Position numbers and translations under genes: made by a program
Part shown: positions 17,925-25,156 of the stretch, piece after piece
Layout: every line of letters begins with the position of its first letter
How positions within the stretch are numbered: the first letter of the stretch is position 1
The notes under the pieces: generated by a model
What the model saw: only the letters and a program-made list of their open reading frames with translations
The model's database searches: none
What the model was told of the DNA's origin: nothing
Source of the DNA: JBDROX01 sp043809645
GTDB lineage: Bacteria > Patescibacteriota > Patescibacteriia > Magasanikbacterales > UBA922
Length of the DNA: 33,609 bases
Assembly (NCBI GenBank): GCA_043809645.1
Contig: JBDROX010000015.1
Span: forward strand, 1 to 33,609
Reading direction: 5' to 3'

Positions 17925-17981
17925 AAAAAAATTCAAAATGCAAATTTCTTTGAATAATTGAAATTTATTTGTTTTTTTAAA

Positions 17982-18002
17982 TTTGCTATTTGCTATTTTT
18001 TA
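17982..18002. repeat. Heptanucleotide tandem repeat (TTTGCTA), 2 perfect + 1 degenerate copy
   Basis: Two exact TTTGCTA units (17982-17995) and a degenerate third (TTTTTTA). The tract spans the 3' end of the UDP-glucuronate decarboxylase gene and supplies its last codons (Asn-Ser-Lys-stop). The adjacent spacer at 17931-17947 has AATTCAAAA-like sequence resembling the reverse complement of the GAATTTT tract in the next gene. Confidence 0.7.
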
Positions 18003-18933
18003 TTCTTTTTTTAAAGTCATCAATTATCTTTCCCAATCCTTCTTCCAAATCAACTCCAGGTTCCCAATCAATTTCATTTCTTGCTTTTGAAATATCTGGT
18101 TTTCGTTGCTTTGGATCATCTTCTGGTAGATCTAGAAAAATAATCTTACTTTTTGAGCCAGTCTTCTCAATAATTTTCTCTGCAAGTTCAACAATAGTGA
18201 ACTCATCAGGATTTCCAAGATTAATTGGCCCCTGAATTCCCTTCTCTGAGTTCATAAGGGAGACAAGACCAATCACCAAATCTTCCACATAACAAAAGCT
18301 CCGTGTTTGCGTTCCATCACCATAGATAGTAATTGGCTCACCCCTGAGTGCCTGAAGAATAAAATTTGAAACAACTCTGCCGTCGTTGAATGCCATCCGT
18401 GGGCCATAGGTATTGAATATTCGAGCAACTTTTATTTCCATTTCATGCATTCTGTGGTAATCAAAGAAAAGTGTCTCAGCACAGCGCTTCCCCTCATCAT
18501 AGCAGGCTCTCGGCCCTATTGAGTTCACACTTCCTCTGTAATCCTCTGTCTGGGGATGAACCTCTGGGTCTCCATATACTTCTGAAGTAGATGCTTGTAG
18601 TATTCTAGCCTCATGTTTACGCGCCAGCCCAAGCATGTTGATAGTGCCCAGAGTATTGGCTTTTATAGTACGAACTGGGTTTTCTTGATAATGCACTGGT
18701 GACGCTGGACATGCGAGATTATATATCTGATCAATGTTCTCATCAATAAATAACGGCTCAATAATATCATGTTCTAAAAATCGAAAGAGGTTATTATCCA
18801 AAAGATGTTCAATATTCCTTTTTGAGCCAGTAAAGAGATTATCAACGCAAATAATTTCATGACCTTGGCCCAAAAGATGTTCACAAAGATGGGAGCCGAT
18901 GAACCCGGCCCCTCCAGTTATCAAAATTCGCAT
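17986..18933 (-). CDS. uxs: UDP-glucuronate decarboxylase (UDP-xylose synthase)
   Basis: Extended-SDR enzyme of 315 aa, the normal bacterial UXS length. It oxidises and decarboxylates UDP-glucuronate to UDP-xylose. Motifs: 'GGAGFIGSHLCEHLL' (7-21), 'LACPASPVHYQENPV' (73-87), 'QASTSEVYGDPEVHPQ', and the active-site 'RACYDEGKR' with Tyr145 and Lys149. 'NTYGPRM' and 'GDGTQTRSFCYVEDL' follow. The 'PASPVHY' and 'YDEGKR' signatures separate UXS from UDP-glucose epimerases and dehydratases. It is the first gene of the minus-strand glycan cluster, directly downstream of a good promoter, and its last three codons lie in a heptamer repeat tract. Highly confident. Confidence 0.93.
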   Translation of the reverse strand: MRILITGGAGFIGSHLCEHLLGQGHEIICVDNLFTGSKRNIEHLLDNNLFRFLEHDIIEPLFIDENIDQIYNLACPASPVHYQENPVRTIKANTLGTINMLGLARKHEARILQASTSEVYGDPEVHPQTEDYRGSVNSIGPRACYDEGKRCAETLFFDYHRMHEMEIKVARIFNTYGPRMAFNDGRVVSNFILQALRGEPITIYGDGTQTRSFCYVEDLVIGLVSLMNSEKGIQGPINLGNPDEFTIVELAEKIIEKTGSKSKIIFLDLPEDDPKQRKPDISKARNEIDWEPGVDLEEGLGKIIDDFKKRIKNSK

Positions 18934-18947
18934 ATTTTAGCTAAATA

Positions 18948-18976
18948 TTGCATTAATTTGGCAAATATATTATGCT
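18948..18976 (+). promoter_or_regulatory. Promoter of the + strand glycosyltransferase
   Basis: -35 TTGCAT (18948-18953), 17-bp spacer, -10 TATGCT (18971-18976). The predicted start near 18983 is only about 3 nt before the ATG at 18986, so the mRNA would be nearly leaderless. The -10 overlaps that of the opposing promoter. Confidence 0.55.
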
Positions 18977-18997
18977 ATATTCGCTATGAAACGTCAA
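18969..18997 (-). promoter_or_regulatory. Promoter of the minus-strand glycan operon
   Basis: On the minus strand: -35 TTGACG (18997-18992), 17-bp spacer, -10 CATAAT (18974-18969); each box matches 5 of 6 consensus bases. The -35 lies inside codons 3-4 of the divergent gene. The predicted start is near 18962, about 29 nt before the decarboxylase ATG. The two -10 boxes overlap at 18971-18974. Confidence 0.6.
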
Positions 18998-20161
18998 GAT
19001 AGAAAGAAAATTCTATTTGTTATTACCCAAGGCGCTTGGGGCGGTGCTCAGCGCTATGTTTTTGATCTTGCGACGAGCGTAAGTGATTCTTTTGATATTA
19101 CTGTAGCTGTCGGAGAAATAGATGGAAAGAAGGAGTTGCAGGAAAAACTGGAAACGGGCAACTGGCAACTGGCAACTATTGAACTTAAACACCTCAAACG
19201 CAAGATATCCCCTCTTAATGATATTAGAGCCATATATGAGCTTAGAAAGCTCTACAAGACCATCCAACCCGACGGTATCCACCTGAATAGCTCTAAAGCG
19301 GGAATTCTCGGCTCTCTAGCATCTTTTGGGCTTAAAAATTCAAAGCAAAAAGTTGTATACACTGTTCACGGGTGGATATTCAATGAACCGCTCGGCATAA
19401 TAAAAACAAAACTCTACACTTTCTTAGAAAAAATAACATCACCTTTGAAGTCAGCTTTTATTGTACTGTCACCACAGGATAAGGAGGCTGGGATGAAAAA
19501 ACTTGGCATAGAGAGCCCAAAGATACATACAATTCCTCTTGGTATCGAGAAACCTGAAAAGCATCTTACAAAACAAGAAGCGAGGAACATACTGTTTACA
19601 AAAACAAAAATCAAGCCAAAAGATGAAGTATTTGTTTTTGGCACTATTGCAGGCCTGTACAAAACAAAGGGGTTAGATATACTCATCAGTGCGGTAGAGG
19701 AAAAAAAGAGCGATCTTGCAGATGCTCAATTCCAAATTATAGGAGAGGGCCCAGAAAAAGCATCTCTTGAAAAACTGATCCAAGACAAAGGTCTTGAAAA
19801 TATGATTCATCTTGTTGGTTATGTCGAGAATGCAGCAGAGCTTCTTCCTGCATTCAATACTTTTGTTCTCCCATCAAGAAAGGAAGGTCTCCCCTACACA
19901 ATCCTCGAAGCGAAAAATGCTGGTGTCCCAATCATTGCAACGAGAGTTGGAGGCGTACCAAGCATGATTGAAGACAGAGCAATAGGACTTCTGATTGAAC
20001 CAGAGAACAAAGCAGGGCTATCAAATGCATTGGTAAAAATGTATAAGGAGAAAAAATATAAAGACTCTCCAGGCCAGGATAATACAAAAAACTTGAATAG
20101 TCTAGAAAAGATGATTCAAGATACAGTTGCACTTTATTCTGAACTATCCGACAGCATCTGA
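18986..20161 (+). CDS. Glycosyltransferase, GT4, with translated heptanucleotide repeat
   Basis: GT-B retaining glycosyltransferase of 391 aa, divergent from the main cluster. N-terminal 'VITQGAWGGAQRYVFDLA' is the GT4 acceptor loop; 'VVYTVHGWIFNEPLG', 'FIVLSPQDKEAGMKKLG' and 'IHTIPLGIEKP' complete the first domain. The second has 'FGTIAGLYKTKGLDILISA', 'HLVGYVENAAELLPAFNTFVLPS' in two parts, and donor site 'EGLPYTILEAKNAGVPIIAT'. At residues 58-64 the peptide 'GNWQLAT' comes from three exact 7-nt repeats in a surface-loop position. It is transcribed from its own promoter and ends at a bidirectional terminator. It likely contributes to the same glycan or to a first lipid-linked step. Confidence 0.87.
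   Translation: MKRQDRKKILFVITQGAWGGAQRYVFDLATSVSDSFDITVAVGEIDGKKELQEKLETGNWQLATIELKHLKRKISPLNDIRAIYELRKLYKTIQPDGIHLNSSKAGILGSLASFGLKNSKQKVVYTVHGWIFNEPLGIIKTKLYTFLEKITSPLKSAFIVLSPQDKEAGMKKLGIESPKIHTIPLGIEKPEKHLTKQEARNILFTKTKIKPKDEVFVFGTIAGLYKTKGLDILISAVEEKKSDLADAQFQIIGEGPEKASLEKLIQDKGLENMIHLVGYVENAAELLPAFNTFVLPSRKEGLPYTILEAKNAGVPIIATRVGGVPSMIEDRAIGLLIEPENKAGLSNALVKMYKEKKYKDSPGQDNTKNLNSLEKMIQDTVALYSELSDSI
19157..19177. repeat. Heptanucleotide tandem repeat (GGCAACT), 3 copies
   Basis: Three exact GGCAACT units (21 bp), in frame within the GT4 gene, encoding Gly-Asn-Trp-Gln-Leu-Ala-Thr. A single-unit change would shift the frame; three units keep it. Confidence 0.85.
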
Positions 20162-20178
20162 TCGAAATTAGATGAAAC

Positions 20179-20207
20179 AAAAAACAGCGCCCTACACGCT
20201 GTTTTTT
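20179..20207. terminator. Bidirectional rho-independent terminator
   Basis: Stem AACAGCG/CGCTGTT (7 bp) with a 7-nt loop (20190-20196), flanked by A6 on the left and T6 on the right. It sits between the convergent GT4 gene (stop at 20161) and the O-antigen-ligase-like gene (stop at 20214), and can end both transcripts. Confidence 0.85.
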
Positions 20208-20213
20208 CTATCT

Positions 20214-22232
20214 TTACTGTGTGCTCGTAACCATACCTCCACCAATAAAGGTGTTCACATACGGATCATCTGCAAAGGAAAACCCATGCTCCTCTGCCCG
20301 TAATACAGCATCTGCAGTTCTTTCTTTATCCCCAATAGTCATATAAAAATTGACTAAACGCTTCCAAGACTCTGCTATCTTTGGATCAGTCTGCAAAACT
20401 TCTTCATAAATGAGTGTTGCCTCCTCGATTTTTCTGAGCTGTGTTTTGACTGTCCCAAGCATGAATCTGAGCTGTTGCCGCTTGGGTGACAGCTCTATTG
20501 CCTCAACAATAATCTTCTCAGCCTCCAAAACTTTTGATGAATCATTGTTCACCTGTGCATTCATCTGCAGAAGCTGGGCTTGCTGTATATGAACACGTAT
20601 ATCCATTGGGTGTAATTCTCTGTTCTTGGAAAGCTCTTTAAATGTGGTTTCAATAATTGGAGTAATCTTCTCTGGGTCTGCTTTATTAAGCTGCTTGCTG
20701 AGCGCTTGGACTACAGCGCGTGTGAAATCATTACGGATATCATCAATATGAGGAGATGTAATTCCACCAAGCGATTCATATGCAATCAGAGGATTCTGAC
20801 CAGAATATATTGTACGGATAGCCTTCAGCGTTACGTTATTCGCCCTAGCTGGCCCAACGTTAGTAGCGAAGAGGAGTAATAGCATTACGGCACTACCAAG
20901 AACTAGCCCACCAACAGATATTTTACTTCCACGTTCAGTACTACCATAGTCAATAGAAGAACTGTTGAAAAATGCAAGGAAAAAGAAAAAATAAAGATAT
21001 GAAGTAGGATTTTCAAATACAAAGACATTTGAGACTAGATGGGCAACAAGAAAGGCTGTACCTATGCTTGCAATATGAACATCTACATTCCCCTTCTTCT
21101 TTGCTTTCCAGATAACAAAGATAGCAGTGCCAAACAATCCAAAATAAACCAGCACACCAAAGGCACCCTGCACAGCCAGTGTATTCATGACAATATTATG
21201 AGCATTGTCAAACCATGTTTCTCCATACCCATAGCTGAGGAACTGTGTTCGATAATATTTATTAAAGGCGTAGAAATAATTATTTGGCCCCCATCCAAAA
21301 ATAGGCCGTTCCTTCCAGGCGTCAGCAGCAATCCCCCACGCCATGAGTCGTGTATTGGCAGTTCCGCCAGTGATGGATGAATTGACAAGCTTTCCAACAG
21401 TTGGAATATGAGAAACAAAAGTTGTCTGCCGGAAAGCAAATAAGCTGATGAGAACAAGGAGACCTGAAAAAATAAGCCCAATAAATACCTTTCTTACTTT
21501 TGGATATTCTTTCAAAGCCAATGCATAGCAGATAAAAAGTACACCAAGTCCTGCAATTACACCAAGCAACGCACCTCGTGTTCCTCCAGTGAAGATAGCC
21601 ATGAGACCGAGCAATCCAACAAATACATAAGATACTCGCCACATATTCCTTCCTTTTTCTTTTATTGAAAGGAGAATACTTACAAAAAACAAAAACATTC
21701 CATATGCACTATAATAAATTGGATTGCCCAGTGTAGATGATACCCTAGAACTATCTTGATTTAACAAAAATTCAGGATTAATGAACTTTTGCCACGCACC
21801 CACCAACATGACAGCACTTCCTGACAAGAGAAAAATCCTCATGAACCACTTCCAATCCTTCCATTCCCGTAGAAGACTGCTGAGCATGACGTAATAAAGA
21901 ATATAGTGCACAATGGTAAACAGACCAAGCATTCTTTCATGATTATCCCAAAAACTATGATACCAATCCACTCCAATAAATGTTGAGAGTCCAAAACTTA
22001 ATAAATACAAACCAACAGCAAGGGTTATGGGGGTGAGTCTACATCTATAATATTTCCAATTACTTGCAAGGAGTGCGATAAAGCCTATTGTCATCAAAAG
22101 AATCAAGCTTCTAAAAAGAATGATCTTTGGGACAATGAAAGGAAAAATAAAGTGGTCAGATATAACAACGAGAGGAATAAATAGGATACTACCTGCCAAT
22201 ATTTTTATAATGAGTTCAATCTTTTTTTGCAT
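20214..22232 (-). CDS. O-antigen ligase/polymerase family protein with C-terminal TPR (paralogue 1)
   Basis: A 672-aa membrane protein. Residues 1 to about 460 contain roughly 11-12 hydrophobic helices and the Wzy_C/O-antigen-ligase core: 'STLGNPIYYSAYG' (166-178), 'FTGGTRGALLG' with Arg219, 'TRLMAWGIAADAWKERPIFGWG' in two parts with Arg295, and the large periplasmic-side loop ending 'WFDNAHN' with His345. From about residue 465 the protein is soluble, and 545-650 look like tetratricopeptide repeats ('RKIEEATLIYEEVLQTDPKIA'). Such proteins polymerise lipid-linked glycans, ligate them to a lipid, or transfer them to protein; which one applies here cannot be told. It is the last gene of the operon starting at 25028 and a paralogue of the protein at 22995-25028. 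Confidence 0.85.
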   Translation of the reverse strand: MQKKIELIIKILAGSILFIPLVVISDHFIFPFIVPKIILFRSLILLMTIGFIALLASNWKYYRCRLTPITLAVGLYLLSFGLSTFIGVDWYHSFWDNHERMLGLFTIVHYILYYVMLSSLLREWKDWKWFMRIFLLSGSAVMLVGAWQKFINPEFLLNQDSSRVSSTLGNPIYYSAYGMFLFFVSILLSIKEKGRNMWRVSYVFVGLLGLMAIFTGGTRGALLGVIAGLGVLFICYALALKEYPKVRKVFIGLIFSGLLVLISLFAFRQTTFVSHIPTVGKLVNSSITGGTANTRLMAWGIAADAWKERPIFGWGPNNYFYAFNKYYRTQFLSYGYGETWFDNAHNIVMNTLAVQGAFGVLVYFGLFGTAIFVIWKAKKKGNVDVHIASIGTAFLVAHLVSNVFVFENPTSYLYFFFFLAFFNSSSIDYGSTERGSKISVGGLVLGSAVMLLLLFATNVGPARANNVTLKAIRTIYSGQNPLIAYESLGGITSPHIDDIRNDFTRAVVQALSKQLNKADPEKITPIIETTFKELSKNRELHPMDIRVHIQQAQLLQMNAQVNNDSSKVLEAEKIIVEAIELSPKRQQLRFMLGTVKTQLRKIEEATLIYEEVLQTDPKIAESWKRLVNFYMTIGDKERTADAVLRAEEHGFSFADDPYVNTFIGGGMVTSTQ

Positions 22233-22241
22233 AAAAAATTA

Positions 22242-22991
22242 TTATTGAGCAAGGTCATCAAACCAAACCGTCTGAATAAAATCGTCGAGAGATTCTTTTT
22301 GTGATATACCATCGCCAATAACTACATATTGACTATCTGGATAATAAACAGAAATATAATAGACCTTTGAAAGACGTTCTAAACTGAGGAGCTTTCCATC
22401 TGCTCCACCTATAGAAATACTGCTGACGACCGCATCAGATACGTTCTCACCCTGATAGCGCACTGAAGAAATAAGTTTCTGATCACCATCCTCTTCGAGA
22501 ATGCAAGATGTACAAAAAGAAACTCCCGATTCTTTTTCAAGAAACTCCTCCCCCTGCCCAACATACACCTGTTGCAATCCAGTCTTTCTTTTTTTATCTA
22601 CATAAAAATCTACCCGGTTTAGATCCACATCACCAGTCCCAAGAGATTCTAGCTTCGTATCACCCCACGATGCTGGATAACAGAACGTCACTGGTGTCCC
22701 AGGTATGACATATATAGCATCATATTCTTTTTTCTTACACAGACCTACATAATCTACACGTTCTTGAAGTCGACCAGCCTCTTTTGCAGACGTTGCATAT
22801 TGGCCATAAATATCCATACAGACTTCTCTTGTTTCATCGAACACAGGAAACAAAGGAGGGCATGTACAATACCCTTCATGGAATTCTCCCCCACTCTCCA
22901 CACATTTGGCTTGCAAGTCCTTCTGCTCTTGTGACTGGCATCCAAAACCAAAAAGAATCAGAAAAATACATATCATGAAATATTTTTTCAT
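22242..22991 (-). CDS. Predicted lipoprotein, unknown function
   Basis: A 249-aa exported protein. Residues 1-17 are a short basic start (MKKY) and a hydrophobic stretch ending 'LFGFGC', so Cys18 is the likely lipidated residue, although the lipobox is not perfect. Directly after comes a small Cys-rich segment ('CVESGGEFHEGYCTCPPLF', then 'EVCMDIYG'), which may form disulfides. The rest is beta-rich with no motif that I recognise. It is sandwiched between the two ligase paralogues with gaps of 3 and 9 nt, so it is co-translated with them and may be an accessory or acceptor protein on the outer face of the membrane. Function unknown. Confidence 0.7.
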   Translation of the reverse strand: MKKYFMICIFLILFGFGCQSQEQKDLQAKCVESGGEFHEGYCTCPPLFPVFDETREVCMDIYGQYATSAKEAGRLQERVDYVGLCKKKEYDAIYVIPGTPVTFCYPASWGDTKLESLGTGDVDLNRVDFYVDKKRKTGLQQVYVGQGEEFLEKESGVSFCTSCILEEDGDQKLISSVRYQGENVSDAVVSSISIGGADGKLLSLERLSKVYYISVYYPDSQYVVIGDGISQKESLDDFIQTVWFDDLAQ

Positions 22992-22994
22992 ATG

Positions 22995-25028
22995 CTATAA
23001 ATTATCATCAATGATAGACATGAGGTATATTTGCGTCTCCGTGGGATGAAAACCTCTATTGAGTGCCATTGTAACATACTCTTTCGCAGTACTCCAGTCC
23101 CCTTCTGCAGCATATATTTTTGCCATAGCCCAATATCCGTTGTGGATAGACGGATTCTCATCGATCGTCTTTTGGACCATCTCGCGCGCTTCTACGAATT
23201 TATCTTCAAAAAGAAGAGCTTCAGACCATAGATAGTAAATTTGTTGACGTTCTGGAGAAAGTCTCAGAGCTTCTGTCAGCTCTTCTTCCATGACATCGAG
23301 GACGTCAACCTCTGCCGTTTGTAATTCTCTGTACAACTCTATGAGACGGACTCGAGCACGCAGATCGAACGGGTGCTGTTCAAGGAGCACCTTCTGTGTT
23401 TCAACCCCAAATTGGAGGAGGGAAAGATATATCTTGAAATCCCCTGACCCGGGCTGTACACGATCAAGTCGGAGTATGGCAGAAGAGAAATCATTTCTCA
23501 CATCTCTCATGTATGGACTAGGCATGATCATGACATGACGCATACGTTCCATTCCAGAAACAGGATCTTCAATGAATGTTACTTGGGCATTTCGATCCGC
23601 CCTATTCAATTTATTTGGAAGAATATTTCCATACCAAAGCGCATATACTGTAAAAAGGAACAGGACTAACAGCGTAAGACGATGCATCGACTTTTTTAAA
23701 GTATGAGTATCGAACGCTCTATCATTGCCATTCTCATCCGTTGGGGAATAATGGACAAGTACATATGCTAAGAAAAGAAATATAATAAGATATGAGCTCG
23801 GGTGATCAAAGACAAAAAAGTTATTCACGAGATAGGCAACAAACAGACTTGCAAGTGAAAACTCCTTCCAAGATATTTCTGATCTTTTCTTCCCGAACAG
23901 TGTTAGAAACAAGGTAATAAATATTGAAAGATAGGAAAGAAAACCAATAATCCCAGTATTAGAGAGGAGGTCAAAATACTGATTGTGTGAATGGTCAAAC
24001 CAGGTCTCTCCAAAGCCAAATTTCAAAAACTCTGTATTATAGTATTGATTAAACACAACGTCATAATTTGACCAGCCCCATCCTAGAAGCGGACGATCCA
24101 GGAATCCTTTCCATGCTATCTCCCAAGCCATAAGACGTGTACTCGCAGTTCCAGTACGGGTAGCGATCTGCTGAAGACCATCCACACCCGGAATTGAAGA
24201 AAGACCGGGGACATCAAAAAAAATGACTGTAAGAAGCAACAGTACAATAATACCTGCACTCCCCAAGCCAATTTGCTTTATTTTTTTTGACTTCGAGTAT
24301 ACGGCAGATAGAAACCCAAAAAATAACAGACTCACCAGCCACGCAAGCATAGGCCCCCTACTCCCAGCAAGAGAAAGACCGAGAACCCCGCACAGAGCAG
24401 TGAGTCCGTAGCCAATATGCCATTTCCAATTCTTGGCATAGGATACTGCCAGAAGGATACTCAACCAAAAGAGAACAAAAGAAAATTGTCCAAAATAAAT
24501 AAAATTTCCAAGTGTGCCATATGCCCGATATCCTCCGCCGAGCGAGAGGAATGGATGCTTGGCAGAAGAAAAAAACTGCAGGACACCAGCCCCAAACACG
24601 AGAAGGCAAACCACCAGAAGTGTATGAAGAATCAGATACCAATCTTTCTTTGCATGAAAGACGGTAAAAAGCATAACGAAGAAGGCATAGAGATGGATGA
24701 GCGTGAACACACCCTCCATGCGCTCAAAACTCCCCCACCAGCTATGATGCCAGTCGACCCCAAAGACGGCAGAAAGGAATGCAACCAGAAGAAATACTCC
24801 CGTAGAGATCACAAGTGGCTTCCTCCAGGAAACGGTCAAGGTCCTATTCCAGAGTAAAAATAAAAAAAGCAAAAATCCGCTACTCACCAGTGTGCGGAAA
24901 AAAAGCACTTTCGGAACAACGAATGGAAAGATATACGATTCCAAACTCACCACGAGTGGAGAGAAGAGACACAAAAGGAGTATTCCCTTGAGAGCCTGTA
25001 CGTAGTACTGTTTATACTTCACATGCAA
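22995..25028 (-). CDS. O-antigen ligase/polymerase family protein with C-terminal TPR (paralogue 2)
   Basis: About 677 aa and built like the protein at 20214-22232: multiple helices, 'TLGNFIYFGQFSF', 'SLAGSRGPMLAWLV', 'TRLMAWEIAWKGFLDRPLLG' and the conserved loop 'FGFGETWFDHSHNQYFDLL', then a soluble region with TPR-like helices ('EEELTEALRLSPERQQIYYL', 'FVEAREMVQKTIDENPS'). The frame has no ATG near its start: TTG at 25028 or GTG at 25022 are the candidates, about 17-23 nt downstream of a predicted transcription start. Leaving out the first helix to use a later ATG would break the family fold. It is the first gene of the three-gene operon. Whether it is a polymerase, lipid ligase or protein O-glycosyltransferase cannot be decided. 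Confidence 0.84.
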   Translation of the reverse strand: MHVKYKQYYVQALKGILLLCLFSPLVVSLESYIFPFVVPKVLFFRTLVSSGFLLFLFLLWNRTLTVSWRKPLVISTGVFLLVAFLSAVFGVDWHHSWWGSFERMEGVFTLIHLYAFFVMLFTVFHAKKDWYLILHTLLVVCLLVFGAGVLQFFSSAKHPFLSLGGGYRAYGTLGNFIYFGQFSFVLFWLSILLAVSYAKNWKWHIGYGLTALCGVLGLSLAGSRGPMLAWLVSLLFFGFLSAVYSKSKKIKQIGLGSAGIIVLLLLTVIFFDVPGLSSIPGVDGLQQIATRTGTASTRLMAWEIAWKGFLDRPLLGWGWSNYDVVFNQYYNTEFLKFGFGETWFDHSHNQYFDLLSNTGIIGFLSYLSIFITLFLTLFGKKRSEISWKEFSLASLFVAYLVNNFFVFDHPSSYLIIFLFLAYVLVHYSPTDENGNDRAFDTHTLKKSMHRLTLLVLFLFTVYALWYGNILPNKLNRADRNAQVTFIEDPVSGMERMRHVMIMPSPYMRDVRNDFSSAILRLDRVQPGSGDFKIYLSLLQFGVETQKVLLEQHPFDLRARVRLIELYRELQTAEVDVLDVMEEELTEALRLSPERQQIYYLWSEALLFEDKFVEAREMVQKTIDENPSIHNGYWAMAKIYAAEGDWSTAKEYVTMALNRGFHPTETQIYLMSIIDDNL

Positions 25029-25051
25029 ATTTTTAAAAAAAATCTAGTGAA

Positions 25052-25080
25052 ACTATAGCAGAATATAGTCTGCCCGACAA
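25052..25080 (-). promoter_or_regulatory. Promoter of the ligase-lipoprotein-ligase operon
   Basis: On the minus strand: -35 TTGTCG (25080-25075), 17-bp spacer, -10 TATAGT (25057-25052) preceded by TGC (extended -10). The predicted start is near 25045. It lies just after the terminator of the upstream S-layer-like gene, so the operon is independently transcribed. Confidence 0.7.
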
Positions 25081-25085
25081 GAACA

Positions 25086-25111
25086 AAAAAGCCCCCATAT
25101 GGGGGCTTTTT
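25086..25111 (-). terminator. Rho-independent terminator of the S-layer-like gene
   Basis: Perfect inverted repeat AAAAAGCCCCC/GGGGGCTTTTT around an ATAT loop, followed on the minus strand by T6. It lies 46 nt after the stop codon of the 1253-aa protein. The strength fits a highly expressed gene. Confidence 0.92.
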
Positions 25112-25156
25112 CTATGGATCTCCACAACAGGGAGAAACCAGAAATCTCGAGGGAGA

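Noticed and set aside
17361..19177. CRISPR-like array from the short repeats.
   Set aside because: Units are 7 bp, directly abutting, without spacers and different at each site.
24357..24857. Long + strand reading frame of 146 codons opposite the second ligase paralogue.
   Set aside because: It is antisense to a well-supported membrane protein gene and has no recognisable motif.
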